In this document: positions 17,744 through 26,805 of the stretch, piece by piece
Layout: every line of letters starts with the position of its first letter
Numbering within the stretch: position 1 is the stretch's first letter
Source of the DNA: JAFAGO01 sp031987605
GTDB lineage: Bacteria; Bacteroidota; Bacteroidia; Flavobacteriales; Weeksellaceae
Assembly (NCBI GenBank): GCA_031987605.1
Contig: DALZZF010000002.1
Location: 1 to 64,000 of the forward strand
Length of the DNA: 64,000 nt
Direction of reading: 5' to 3'
Made by a program: the position numbers and the translations under genes
The notes under the pieces: generated by a model
Database searches by the model: none
What the model was told of the DNA's origin: nothing
Seen by the model: the letters and a program-made list of their open reading frames with translations, nothing else

Positions 17744-17889
17744 GTGGATTTTCATATTGTTCTAAATTTTGAATAAGGCATAAAACTTAAGAGCCTATGA
17801 TAATTAACGGATCACAATCTTAAATTTGACTATTAGTTAAACTATTAGTCTATATTTTTTGCATATTTGTATGGAATGTAAATTTGTGA

Positions 17890-18081
17890 AATTTTGAAAC
17901 CATATCTTTAAAAATAGACCACGATATTTTTTCGAGAACTGAAGAAATTCTGGAAAGTAGTAAACTGCCGTATAAGGAACTTGGTCAAGTTTATACTTTT
18001 TTCTCAGTAGTTCCATACCTATTAGATTGCAGATTTATAAAAAAGAACAGATTTATTCCAATACAAAAAAAGAAGAAATAA
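17890..18081 (+). pseudogene. Decayed short gene, possible antitoxin remnant
   Basis: An open frame of 63 codons with no start codon fills half of the 420-bp gap before the ACP phosphodiesterase-like gene. It reads ETISLKIDHDIFSRTEEIL near the front, which resembles the N-terminus of ribbon-helix-helix antitoxins of Bacteroidetes. The later part (GQVYTFFSVVPYLLDCRF) does not, and the usual RNRYINEA segment is missing. The position where an ATG would be expected reads TTT. No toxin gene is adjacent. The resemblance is from memory and weak. The rest of the gap (17744-17889) is AT-rich and shows nothing else. Confidence 0.3.
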
Positions 18082-18102
18082 ATAATCCTTGATCTCAATT
18101 AC

Positions 18103-18684
18103 ATGAACTTCCTTGCCCATTCTTTTCTTGCGTATTCCGACGGGCAACTGATCGGGCAGTTTTTGGAAGATTTTATCCGGAATAAAGACCGGTTTTCTTT
18201 TCCGGATGAGCTGGTAAAGGGCATTTTGCTGCACCGTGCGATCGATACTTTTACCGATGCTCATCCCGCGATTCACGAAGCAAAAAAGATTTTTTCACCT
18301 TTGGTTCGTTTGTATTCCGGGGCGTTTGTGGATGTGGTAATGGATTATTTTCTGGCGAATGATGTTTCGGTAAAAACGTCAGAAGAATGGAAGAAATTCT
18401 CCCTTCACGTATATAAAGTTTTGAATGAAAATCTGAATTATTTTCCCAAGAATTTTTCGGAAATGCTTTACCACATGGAAAAAGACGATTGGCTGTACAA
18501 TTATCGCTATGATTGGGGAATAGAATTCAGTATTAAAAACGTTCTGCGAAAAGCGAAGTATCTGGATGAAAATATTCCTGTTTTTGATACTTTTTTGGCT
18601 CACAAACCTGAGTTTCAAAGGTATTATGATATTTTCTTTCCGGAGTTGCAACAGTATACTAAAGACATTGTGAAGTCCTTCTGA
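18103..18684 (+). CDS. ACP phosphodiesterase-like protein (DUF479)
   Basis: 193 residues. MNFLAHSFLA at the start, IGQFLEDFIR, GILLHRAIDTFTDAHP and VVMDYFLAND are the conserved metal-binding pattern of the AcpH/DUF479 family, which hydrolyses the phosphopantetheine arm from acyl carrier protein in E. coli. Cytosolic. No fatty-acid genes are next to it. Substrate not provable from sequence. Confidence 0.85.
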   Translation: MNFLAHSFLAYSDGQLIGQFLEDFIRNKDRFSFPDELVKGILLHRAIDTFTDAHPAIHEAKKIFSPLVRLYSGAFVDVVMDYFLANDVSVKTSEEWKKFSLHVYKVLNENLNYFPKNFSEMLYHMEKDDWLYNYRYDWGIEFSIKNVLRKAKYLDENIPVFDTFLAHKPEFQRYYDIFFPELQQYTKDIVKSF

Positions 18685-18717
18685 AATTTGTAAAGAGGGT
18701 AAAATATCAACCGAAGG

Positions 18718-19008
18718 CTAATTCCTCCACGCATTTCCGAGCAAATAAAGATAGACAATTCCAATTGTCGTAAGTAGTCCTGCAAGAATCAAAAGGATCA
18801 ATAAGACGATGGAAAGAATACTTTTTTGCTGCCGATAACTCCGGATGCATAACACTGCACCAATCACGAAAAACAGCGGAATTCCAAACAGGAAATTTTC
18901 GGGAAGCAGCCAGTGAAAATAGTCTCCCGCAAAAGCCATAAACAGAAAAATCAGGAAAAAGATGCCCAATAATGAAAGCAGCTGAAAAATAAGCGGGATT
19001 TTTTTCAT
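18718..19008 (-). CDS. Small membrane protein, unknown
   Basis: 96 residues with three hydrophobic segments (about 7-28, 40-53, 63-90) and charged loops such as RSYRQQK. No family recognised. It follows the DUF6702 gene by 12 nt on the same strand and is probably the last gene of the antitoxin-toxin-DUF6702 unit. Confidence 0.65.
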   Translation of the reverse strand: MKKIPLIFQLLSLLGIFFLIFLFMAFAGDYFHWLLPENFLFGIPLFFVIGAVLCIRSYRQQKSILSIVLLILLILAGLLTTIGIVYLYLLGNAWRN

Positions 19009-19020
19009 CAGTAATTTGTT

Positions 19021-19533
19021 TTAAAAATTCTGGTAAAGATACCGATCCGGATAACTGAGTCGGTCACTTTTTCTGGTGCCGTTTACAATGATGTGGATGA
19101 TGTTCATCTGGTCATCATAAAGGTTATAAATAAAACTGGTTGAAATCTCGACTTTTTTTGGAACTTCTGTTTTTTCGGTTTCCATAAAAATTTGAATGCT
19201 TTCTTTATCTTCCTGATAACCAATATATTTTAAATTTAAAAACTGGTTATTGACTTTTATTTTAAGATGTTCGGCAGTGTAGTTGGAGAGTTCTTTATCC
19301 AGTTCGTTTTTGTATTTCGGATCCAGAAAATGAACGGGTTTTCCAAATTTTTTTTGTAATGCATTTTCTAAATCATCCATGAAAAATTTACCGGTAATTT
19401 CAAAAGTTTTTGATTTCGGATTGTAATTAAATTCTACCGAACCAACATGATACGGGTGCAGCCCGAAAGAAAAAATTAAGCAGAGGGCAACGGTCAAAAA
19501 GCTGGTAAAAAGGGTTTTATAAAGAAATTTCAT
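19021..19533 (-). CDS. DUF6702 family exported protein
   Basis: 170 residues. A hydrophobic N-terminal segment (residues 5-25) acts as signal or anchor. The mature part begins HPYHVGSVEFNYNPKSKTFEITGKFFMDDLENALQK, typical of DUF6702, which in flavobacteria often sits beside HupE/UreJ and M1 peptidase genes, as here. Function unknown. Its ATG overlaps the stop of the upstream toxin gene in an ATGA, implying translational coupling. Confidence 0.75.
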   Translation of the reverse strand: MKFLYKTLFTSFLTVALCLIFSFGLHPYHVGSVEFNYNPKSKTFEITGKFFMDDLENALQKKFGKPVHFLDPKYKNELDKELSNYTAEHLKIKVNNQFLNLKYIGYQEDKESIQIFMETEKTEVPKKVEISTSFIYNLYDDQMNIIHIIVNGTRKSDRLSYPDRYLYQNF

Positions 19534-19835
19534 TGTTTTAAAAGTTCAAATAATTCATCAGGGTTTTGGCGAACATCAAAAAAAAGCAGCACTTTAATCA
19601 GGTTTTCATTCTCTTTTCTGAAGTAAACGCGTACATGGTTTTTCCCGATTAGTGCAGATCTGATATTTTCGGAATACCTTTGAAATTGTAAAAATTTATT
19701 TTCTTTTAAACTCAGCGTTAGATGGTCAACATCATCAAGAAATACATTTATTTCTTTCCTTGTCCATACCTTCTCAAGAAAATCAATGTTCTTTTTTAAA
19801 GAAATCTTTGCTATTTTGCTGAATTCAATCTGCAT
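19530..19835 (-). CDS. RelE/ParE-type toxin
   Basis: 101 residues. Begins with a strand (MQIEFSKIAKISL), then a helical pair, and ends NHVRVYFRKENENLIKVLLFFDVRQNPDEL, the usual strand pattern of the RelE/ParE fold. It overlaps the antitoxin gene by 25 nt. Whether it acts on ribosome-bound mRNA (RelE) or gyrase (ParE) cannot be told. Confidence 0.72.
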   Translation of the reverse strand: MQIEFSKIAKISLKKNIDFLEKVWTRKEINVFLDDVDHLTLSLKENKFLQFQRYSENIRSALIGKNHVRVYFRKENENLIKVLLFFDVRQNPDELFELLKQ

Positions 19836-20062
19836 CGTTCTTCGCGTACAAAATTTGAAAACTCTTCCTCAGAAATCCAATCTTCTTCTTTCACAGAATC
19901 TGCATATTCTGCTAATTTCTGGATGAATTCTCTAGGTGTTCCGTCGGGATATGCTTCGCTGGCATCATCAGTATCAAAAAGTTTTGCCCCTTTTATCTGT
20001 TCCAGCAGTTTTTTCACTTTTGGAAAATCTTCTTTATTTTCAAGTTCAAGAATGTAGGTCAT
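19811..20062 (-). CDS. Antitoxin of the RelE/ParE pair
   Basis: 83 residues, acidic, with little hydrophobic core. Begins MTYILELENKEDFPKVKKLLEQI and ends with a basic tail. The size, order (antitoxin first) and overlap with the toxin support the call. I do not recognise the DNA-binding fold. It has a textbook promoter, consistent with an autoregulated TA operon. Confidence 0.7.
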   Translation of the reverse strand: MTYILELENKEDFPKVKKLLEQIKGAKLFDTDDASEAYPDGTPREFIQKLAEYADSVKEEDWISEEEFSNFVREERCRLNSAK

Positions 20063-20078
20063 TGCACTTTATTTTTAA

Positions 20079-20110
20079 CAAATTTAGAATAAAATTTTGT
20101 ATCATCGCAA
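20079..20110 (-). promoter_or_regulatory. Promoter of the toxin-antitoxin operon
   Basis: On the minus strand TTG (20110-20108), 21-nt spacer, TAAATTTG (20086-20079), 16 nt before the antitoxin ATG. Full match to the Bacteroidetes consensus. Confidence 0.75.
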
Positions 20111-20128
20111 CTTAAAAAAGATTGCAAA

Positions 20129-20707
20129 ATGCAGGATTTTCTATTTTATCTGAAGCTTGGCTGGGAGCATATTATTTCTCTTGATGCGCTGGATCATCAG
20201 CTTTTCATACTGGCATTGGTGGCGGCTTATTCTTACAAGGACTGGAAGAAGCTTTTAATTTTGGTTACGGCATTTACCATCGGGCATTCCATAACTTTAG
20301 CGCTAAGTACTTTTGATTTGCTTCGGATTCCTTCGGATTGGGTGGAGTTTCTCATTCCGTTGACCATCGTTTTAACAGCAATCGACAATATTCTGATGAA
20401 AAATCACCAGAAAAGTCTTATGAAACTGAATTATTATCTCGCACTGTTTTTCGGGCTGATCCACGGAATGGGATTTGCCAACACAGCAAGAATGATGTTG
20501 GCAAAAGAGCAAAGTATTTTTGTTCCTTTACTGGGTTTCAATATCGGTTTGGAATTGGGGCAAATTCTTGTAGTCATGGTACTTTTGGTGTTCTTTTTCG
20601 TTGCGTTATCCTTATTTAAGGTTAGCCGGAAAGATTGGATTTTGTTTATTTCTTCTGGAGTTTTTGCCCTTTCTTTAAAAATGACTTTGGAAAGGCTACC
20701 CTTCTGA
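20129..20707 (+). CDS. HupE/UreJ-like membrane protein
   Basis: 192 residues with about six membrane segments. LGWEHIISLDALDHQLFILAL, TIGHSITLALS and FFGLIHGMGFANTARMML carry the conserved histidines of the HupE/UreJ family, which is linked to metal uptake in some bacteria. No hydrogenase or urease genes are present, so a nickel role is unsupported. Followed after 92 nt by the M1 peptidase, a pairing common in this phylum. Confidence 0.82.
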   Translation: MQDFLFYLKLGWEHIISLDALDHQLFILALVAAYSYKDWKKLLILVTAFTIGHSITLALSTFDLLRIPSDWVEFLIPLTIVLTAIDNILMKNHQKSLMKLNYYLALFFGLIHGMGFANTARMMLAKEQSIFVPLLGFNIGLELGQILVVMVLLVFFFVALSLFKVSRKDWILFISSGVFALSLKMTLERLPF

Positions 20708-20753
20708 TAAATGTTAAATTCACAATTTTATGTGGATTTTAATAACGTTTCGC

Positions 20754-20761
20754 TACTTTTG
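20754..20761 (+). promoter_or_regulatory. Promoter -7 element for the M1 peptidase
   Basis: TACTTTTG matches TAnnTTTG, 38 nt before the chosen ATG. The -33 region is weak. Confidence 0.5.
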
Positions 20762-20799
20762 TTTACTATTTAAGTAATCAATCAAAATTTTTGGAAAAG

Positions 20800-23166
20800 A
20801 TGAAATGGAAGTTTTTAGGACTTTTACTGTGTTCGGTATTGGTTTTTTCGCAGAATATTCAGAATAACCCCGAAAGCAATCACGCAAATAAATTTGAACA
20901 ACTGGGAACCATTCTTCCCACACCTAATTCCTACAGAACCGCTTCTGGTGCGCCGGGACACGAATACTGGCAGCAGCGCGCCGATTATAAAATCAAAGCC
21001 TATTTGGATGAAGACAAACTGAATCTCAAAGGTTCCGAAACCATTACCTATTACAATAATTCTCCCGATGATTTGGAATATCTATGGCTGCAACTGGATG
21101 AAAATCAGCAATCCAACATCAATAATTCCGGATATGCCGTATCTTCCACCATTCCGAAAGCGGCAAATTCCGATGGATTAAAAGTTACACAACTTCCTGA
21201 AACTCCTAATAAATATGGCGTTTCGATAGAGAAAATACAGGATACTTCCGGTCGTCCGCTTCCTTTCGTTATCAATAAAACCATGATGCGGATTGATTTG
21301 CCGAAAATATTGAAAAGCAAAGAAAAAATTACTTTTAGCATCGACTGGAATTACAACCTTGCAGACCGTATGAAGCAGGGCGGAAGAGGTGGTTACGAGT
21401 ATTTTCCTGAAGACGGAAATTACCTTTTCACCATTACCCAATGGTTTCCCAGAATGTGTGTGTACAGCGATTTTAAAGGTTGGCAGAACAATCAGTTTAC
21501 CGGGCGTGGTGAGTTTGCGCTGACTTTTGGTAATTATGAAGTAGAGATCAATGTTCCGGCAGATCATGTAGTTGCCGCTACAGGAGAATGCCAAAATTAT
21601 GAAAATGTGCTTTCTCCTTCCCAGTTTAGCAGATGGAAACAGGCTCAAACAGCGAAAGAACCGTTGGAAATCATTACTTTGGATGAAGCCGAAAAAGCAG
21701 AAAAATCAAAATCGAAAACCAGAAAAACATGGATTTATAAGGCGGATAATGTGAGGGATTTTGCATGGACATCTTCCAGAAAATACATTTGGGATGCCAT
21801 GAAAACCGTAATTCCTGAAAACAATAATCAGGTGATGGCCATGAGTTTTTATCCAAAAGAAGCCTATCACCTTTACCGAAAATTTTCAACAAAAGTGGTG
21901 GCACACACTATTAAAACCTATTCCGAATTTACCATTCCGTATCCGTATCCTGTAGCACAATCTGTAGAAGCCGCAAATGGAATGGAATATCCGATGATCT
22001 GCTTTAATTACGGCAGAACCGAAAAAGACGGCACCTATTCCGAAGCCATTAAATATGGAATGATCGGAGTAATTGTTCATGAAGTCGGGCACAATTTTTT
22101 CCCGATGATTATCAATTCCGATGAACGGCAATGGAGTTGGATGGATGAAGGTCTCAATACTTTTGTGGAATTCCTGACCGAGCAGCTTTGGGATAATAAA
22201 TTCCCTTCCAGACGTGGGCCTGCCTATCTGATTACCGATTATATGAAACTTCCGAAAAATCAACTGGAACCGATAATGGTGAATTCTGAAAACATTATTC
22301 AGTTCGGACCAAATGCGTATGCAAAGCCGGCAACCGGATTGAACATTCTTCGCGAAACCATTATGGGAAGGGAATTGTTTGATAAATCATTCAAGACCTA
22401 TTCAAAACGTTGGGCATTCCGTCATCCTGAACCTGCGGATTTTTTCAGAACCATGAATGATGCCAGCGCGGAAAATCTGGATTGGTTTTGGAGAGGGTGG
22501 TTCTATGGAATTGATCCCGTGGATATTTCCATTGAAAAAGTAATGGTGTCAAGTCCGGATTTCAAATTAAATTCCGATCTTACATTGGAAGAAAAATACA
22601 AAGTAGATGCTCCAATGCTCAATGATTTTGAGGATATTTCAAAAGTGCGCGATCGTGAAGATAAAAACATTCAGTTTTATACCGATGTAGACAAAGAAAC
22701 CCGTGATTTCTACTGGCGTTATGCCCGTGGTCTGGAAAAAGTGAATACAACAAAAGAAAGAACTTTTAAACGGGATGCACCGCAATCGCTATCATCAGCG
22801 GATCAAAAAAGGTTTGAAAATATCCGTGCCTATCAGATTGATTTCAAAAATAAAGGCGGAATGGTAATGCCGATAATTCTGGAATTTACATTTGAAGATG
22901 GCTCAAAACTTCATGACAAAGTGGCGGCTCAAATTTGGAGAAAAGATGAGCAGAACGTTTCATTAACCTATTATTTTGATAAGAAACTGAAATCCATACA
23001 ACTCGATCCCATGCGCGAAACGGCTGATATCGATACATCCAATAATTTCTGGGGCGAAGTTCCGGAAAGCAGCAGTGCATTTAAAGTTTTCAAAGAAAAC
23101 CAGAGCAAAAGCCGTGGTGCCGCAAGCGGAAAACTGAATCCGATGCAGGCGGCAAAGGAGAAATAG
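20800..23166 (+). CDS. M1 family metallopeptidase, exported
   Basis: 788 residues. The start is placed at MKWKFLGLLLCSVLVFSQ, a clean signal peptide; a TTG three codons earlier is less likely. Gluzincin zinc site: HEVGH at residues 427-431 with the third ligand E450 (DEGLNTF), exactly HEXXH-X18-E. The upstream GMEYPMICFNYG matches the GXMEN-like substrate-binding motif in a changed form (NGMEYP). It should hydrolyse peptides in the periplasm or at the outer membrane. The C-terminal 200 residues form an unassigned domain. Confidence 0.93.
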   Translation: MKWKFLGLLLCSVLVFSQNIQNNPESNHANKFEQLGTILPTPNSYRTASGAPGHEYWQQRADYKIKAYLDEDKLNLKGSETITYYNNSPDDLEYLWLQLDENQQSNINNSGYAVSSTIPKAANSDGLKVTQLPETPNKYGVSIEKIQDTSGRPLPFVINKTMMRIDLPKILKSKEKITFSIDWNYNLADRMKQGGRGGYEYFPEDGNYLFTITQWFPRMCVYSDFKGWQNNQFTGRGEFALTFGNYEVEINVPADHVVAATGECQNYENVLSPSQFSRWKQAQTAKEPLEIITLDEAEKAEKSKSKTRKTWIYKADNVRDFAWTSSRKYIWDAMKTVIPENNNQVMAMSFYPKEAYHLYRKFSTKVVAHTIKTYSEFTIPYPYPVAQSVEAANGMEYPMICFNYGRTEKDGTYSEAIKYGMIGVIVHEVGHNFFPMIINSDERQWSWMDEGLNTFVEFLTEQLWDNKFPSRRGPAYLITDYMKLPKNQLEPIMVNSENIIQFGPNAYAKPATGLNILRETIMGRELFDKSFKTYSKRWAFRHPEPADFFRTMNDASAENLDWFWRGWFYGIDPVDISIEKVMVSSPDFKLNSDLTLEEKYKVDAPMLNDFEDISKVRDREDKNIQFYTDVDKETRDFYWRYARGLEKVNTTKERTFKRDAPQSLSSADQKRFENIRAYQIDFKNKGGMVMPIILEFTFEDGSKLHDKVAAQIWRKDEQNVSLTYYFDKKLKSIQLDPMRETADIDTSNNFWGEVPESSSAFKVFKENQSKSRGAASGKLNPMQAAKEK

Positions 23167-23190
23167 AATTTTTTAGCAATTTGTTTACAG

Positions 23191-23229
23191 AGCGTTGTCA
23201 GGGCTTCAAGCCCTGACAACGCTTTTTTT
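23191..23229 (+). terminator. Strong terminator, REP-like palindrome
   Basis: A stem of more than 15 perfect base pairs (AGCGTTGTCAGGGCTT paired across a TTCAA loop) followed by seven T. The core CAGGGCT-TCA-AGCCCTG has the same 7-3-7 layout as the REP-like hairpins at 25.6 kb, so a dispersed element may have been taken up as the terminator. Confidence 0.85.
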
Positions 23230-23280
23230 ATCTGTTTTCTGCCAAAATTTCATATCAAAAAAAGATAATCTGCCATTTTA

Positions 23281-23315
23281 ATCTCAAATCTCGAATCTCA
23301 AATCTCAAATCCATA
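23281..23315. repeat. Heptamer-period repeat (ATCTCAA)
   Basis: ATCTCAA ATCTCGA ATCTCAA ATCTCAA then ATCCATA, in perfect 7-bp register, directly in front of the groES promoter region. Confidence 0.75.
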
Positions 23316-23330
23316 TTGGCACATTCTTGG
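23316..23330 (+). promoter_or_regulatory. Possible sigma-54 promoter of groES-groEL
   Basis: TTGGCACATTCTTGG resembles the -24/-12 consensus TTGGCAC-N5-TTGC: the -24 half is perfect and the -12 half is imperfect (TTGG, one base close). A start site about 12 nt downstream would leave a leader of roughly 29 nt. No TAnnTTTG box is seen in front of groES. Confidence 0.4.
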
Positions 23331-23369
23331 AGAATTGGGAAGCAGAATAACATTAAAATTTATAAAAAT

Positions 23370-23648
23370 ATGTCAGTAAACTTTAAACCATTAGCAGACA
23401 GAGTTCTTGTGGAACCGGCTCCTGCAGAAACGAAAACCGCTTCAGGAATCATTATTCCGGATACTGCAAAAGAAAAACCTCAGGAAGGAACTGTGGTAGC
23501 AGTTGGTCCCGGTAAAAAAGACGAACCTACTACTGTAAAAGTTGGAGACAAAGTACTATACGGAAAATACTCCGGAACAGAATTGAAATTTGAAGGAAAA
23601 GATTACTTAATTGTAAAAGAAGGTGATCTTTTAGGAATTCTAGGATAA
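23370..23648 (+). CDS. groS: Co-chaperonin GroES
   Basis: 92 residues, the normal length. The ATG at MSVNFKPLADRVLVEP is chosen because GroES proteins begin here; an upstream TTG would add 18 residues and lies in the promoter. It forms the heptameric lid of the GroEL folding chamber. The mobile loop is ETKTASGIIIPDTAKEKPQEG, and the end is EGDLLGILG. Followed by groEL after 102 nt. Confidence 0.96.
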   Translation: MSVNFKPLADRVLVEPAPAETKTASGIIIPDTAKEKPQEGTVVAVGPGKKDEPTTVKVGDKVLYGKYSGTELKFEGKDYLIVKEGDLLGILG

Positions 23649-23652
23649 ATTA

Positions 23653-23687
23653 AGAGTCAAGATTTCAGAAATCAGACTAAAGACATT
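23653..23687. repeat. Heptamer-period repeat (GAGTCAA type)
   Basis: GAGTCAA GATTTCA GAAATCA GACTAAA GACATTT right after the groES stop, in 7-bp register; degenerate. Confidence 0.45.
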
Positions 23688-23720
23688 TAATAAAATTAAA
23701 AACGAGAGTGAGAGTCTTTT

Positions 23721-23748
23721 ATCTCATATCTCATATCTAAAATCTAAA
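23721..23748. repeat. Heptamer-period repeat (ATCTCAT/ATCTAAA)
   Basis: ATCTCAT ATCTCAT ATCTAAA ATCTAAA ends two bases before the groEL ATG, so it forms the whole ribosome-binding region of groEL. No Shine-Dalgarno sequence is present. Confidence 0.7.
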
Positions 23749-23750
23749 CA

Positions 23751-25379
<1,629 letters not shown>

Positions 25380-25434
25380 AATTAAAATAGTCATTACTAG
25401 AAAAGGAACGAAGCAATCCGTTCCCAATCATATA

Positions 25435-25469
25435 AATCCGTTCAGAAATTTTTCTGAGCGGATTTTTTT
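25435..25469 (+). terminator. Terminator of groESL
   Basis: 14-bp stem AATCCGTTCAGAAA/TTTCTGAGCGGATT with one G-U pair, then a T-run. A smaller hairpin (GGAACG/CGTTCC, 25405-25423) lies just before it. Confidence 0.88.
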
Positions 25470-25618
25470 AAGATCATATATAAAAAATGGATCAGGATCA
25501 AAATCTGGGGACTAGGCAAAAATATTAGCCAGACTGAAGAGGAACTTTTTTTTCTTTTCCCATACTTGAATTTACAAGACTCTACCAATTACAATTCTGA
25601 TTGATGAGTATAATTAAG

Positions 25619-25816
25619 GTAGCATTCCTCCGGAATGCCTTTTTTACTGCGTTTATGATTATTACTACACAGATTTCATTCCTCCGGAATGATGATCGTT
25701 CTTTTGTTGGTGGGTATGAAAAATAGTATGTTGGTGTAAAAGTGCATTCCGGAGGAATGCTATCTGTGTAGAATAGGTTTGAATATAGGATTGCGCGCGC
25801 CGAAGGTGCGCTATCT
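25619..25816. repeat. Cluster of four REP-like hairpins
   Basis: Four 15-17-nt hairpins with 7-bp (or 6-bp) arms and 3-nt loops: GCATTCC-TCC-GGAATGC (25622-25638), CATTCCTCCGGAATG (25677-25691), the inverse GCATTCC-GGA-GGAATGC (25744-25760), and GCGCGCC-GAA-GGTGCGC (25795-25811). The last two are followed by TATCT, and copies two and three also share the flank CTACACAGAT in opposite orientation. No transposase is nearby. This looks like a repetitive extragenic palindrome family. Confidence 0.75.
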
Positions 25817-26175
25817 TTTATGAAAATATCATGTCACCTTTTTTCCAGTCTTTCTCCACAAGTTTTGTTCTTGATCCTAAAAAATCCCTTAAACACAACG
25901 TTTGTCATTTTGCAGAAATCTAAATTCTCTTTATAGAAATGCTTACAGCATAACAAGAGTTCAGTACATTTTTTATTACACAAAAGTGTTATTTTTTAGC
26001 AGAATGAACTTCAATACATTTGAATGGAGTTTATCCGTAAAGAATTTCAGAAATAAAAGATTCTGTTTTGAAAATAACTTCATTAAAAATAACTATTTTT
26101 AGAAAAATTCTAAAAAATTGAAGACTTAGAACGAAATTTTTCGGATAAATTTTAGAATATATAAAAAACTAAACC
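25817..26175. other. AT-rich spacer before the response regulator
   Basis: About 360 bases without a supportable gene. An open frame of about 66 codons exists but is lysine/phenylalanine/asparagine-rich and has no coding signs. Promoter for the response regulator not clearly visible. Confidence 0.4.
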
Positions 26176-26802
26176 ATGAAAATATCGGTTGTCATTGTGG
26201 AAGATGACAAAAATTATAACAATACCTTAAAGCGACTCATCGATTATCAACCGGATCTGGAATGTACCGGTCAGTTTTTTAATGGGAAAAGTGCGCTGGA
26301 AAATATTCCTGTTTTACAACCAGATGTGGTGATTATGGACATTCATCTGCATGATTTTTCGGGGCAGGAAGTAATTGCAAAACTGAAACAGAATTTACCG
26401 TTTACCAATTTCATTATGTGCACCAATTTTGAGGATGAGGAAAATATTTTTGCTTCCCTTCGTTGCGGTGCAGTAGGCTATTTAATTAAAGGTGAAAGCA
26501 TGGAAAAAATCATTTCTTCCATTAAAGATGCCAAAAACGGTGGCGCTCCCATTAGCAATGATATTGCAAGAAAAGTCTTACAGTATTTTCAGAAACAGCA
26601 AAGCAATAAAGGAATTCTGGAGGTTTTAACAGCCACAGAAATGAGCATTCTGGCTTTGCTTTCGGATGGATTTTTGTATAAGGAAATTGCTGATAAAAAA
26701 AATATCTCCATTGAAACGGTAAAAAAACACGTCACGAATATTTATAAGAAACTCAAAGTCAATAACAAGGTGGAAGCCATCAATATTTTCAATAAAAGTT
26801 AA
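26176..26802 (+). CDS. Response regulator, NarL/LuxR type
   Basis: 208 residues. The receiver domain has the acidic pair at residues 10-11, phosphorylation site D55 (VVIMDIHLHD) and K105 (YLIKGES). A GerE-type helix-turn-helix lies at about 143-205 (LTATEMSILALLSDGFLYKEIADKK, SIETVKKHVTNIYKKLKV). DNA-binding output. The partner kinase gene starts 3 nt after its stop. Confidence 0.93.
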   Translation: MKISVVIVEDDKNYNNTLKRLIDYQPDLECTGQFFNGKSALENIPVLQPDVVIMDIHLHDFSGQEVIAKLKQNLPFTNFIMCTNFEDEENIFASLRCGAVGYLIKGESMEKIISSIKDAKNGGAPISNDIARKVLQYFQKQQSNKGILEVLTATEMSILALLSDGFLYKEIADKKNISIETVKKHVTNIYKKLKVNNKVEAINIFNKS

Positions 26803-26805
26803 CCG

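Noticed and set aside
25902..26102. 66-codon plus-strand frame in the gap before the response regulator
   Set aside because: AT-rich, low-complexity composition and no recognisable pattern; probably chance.
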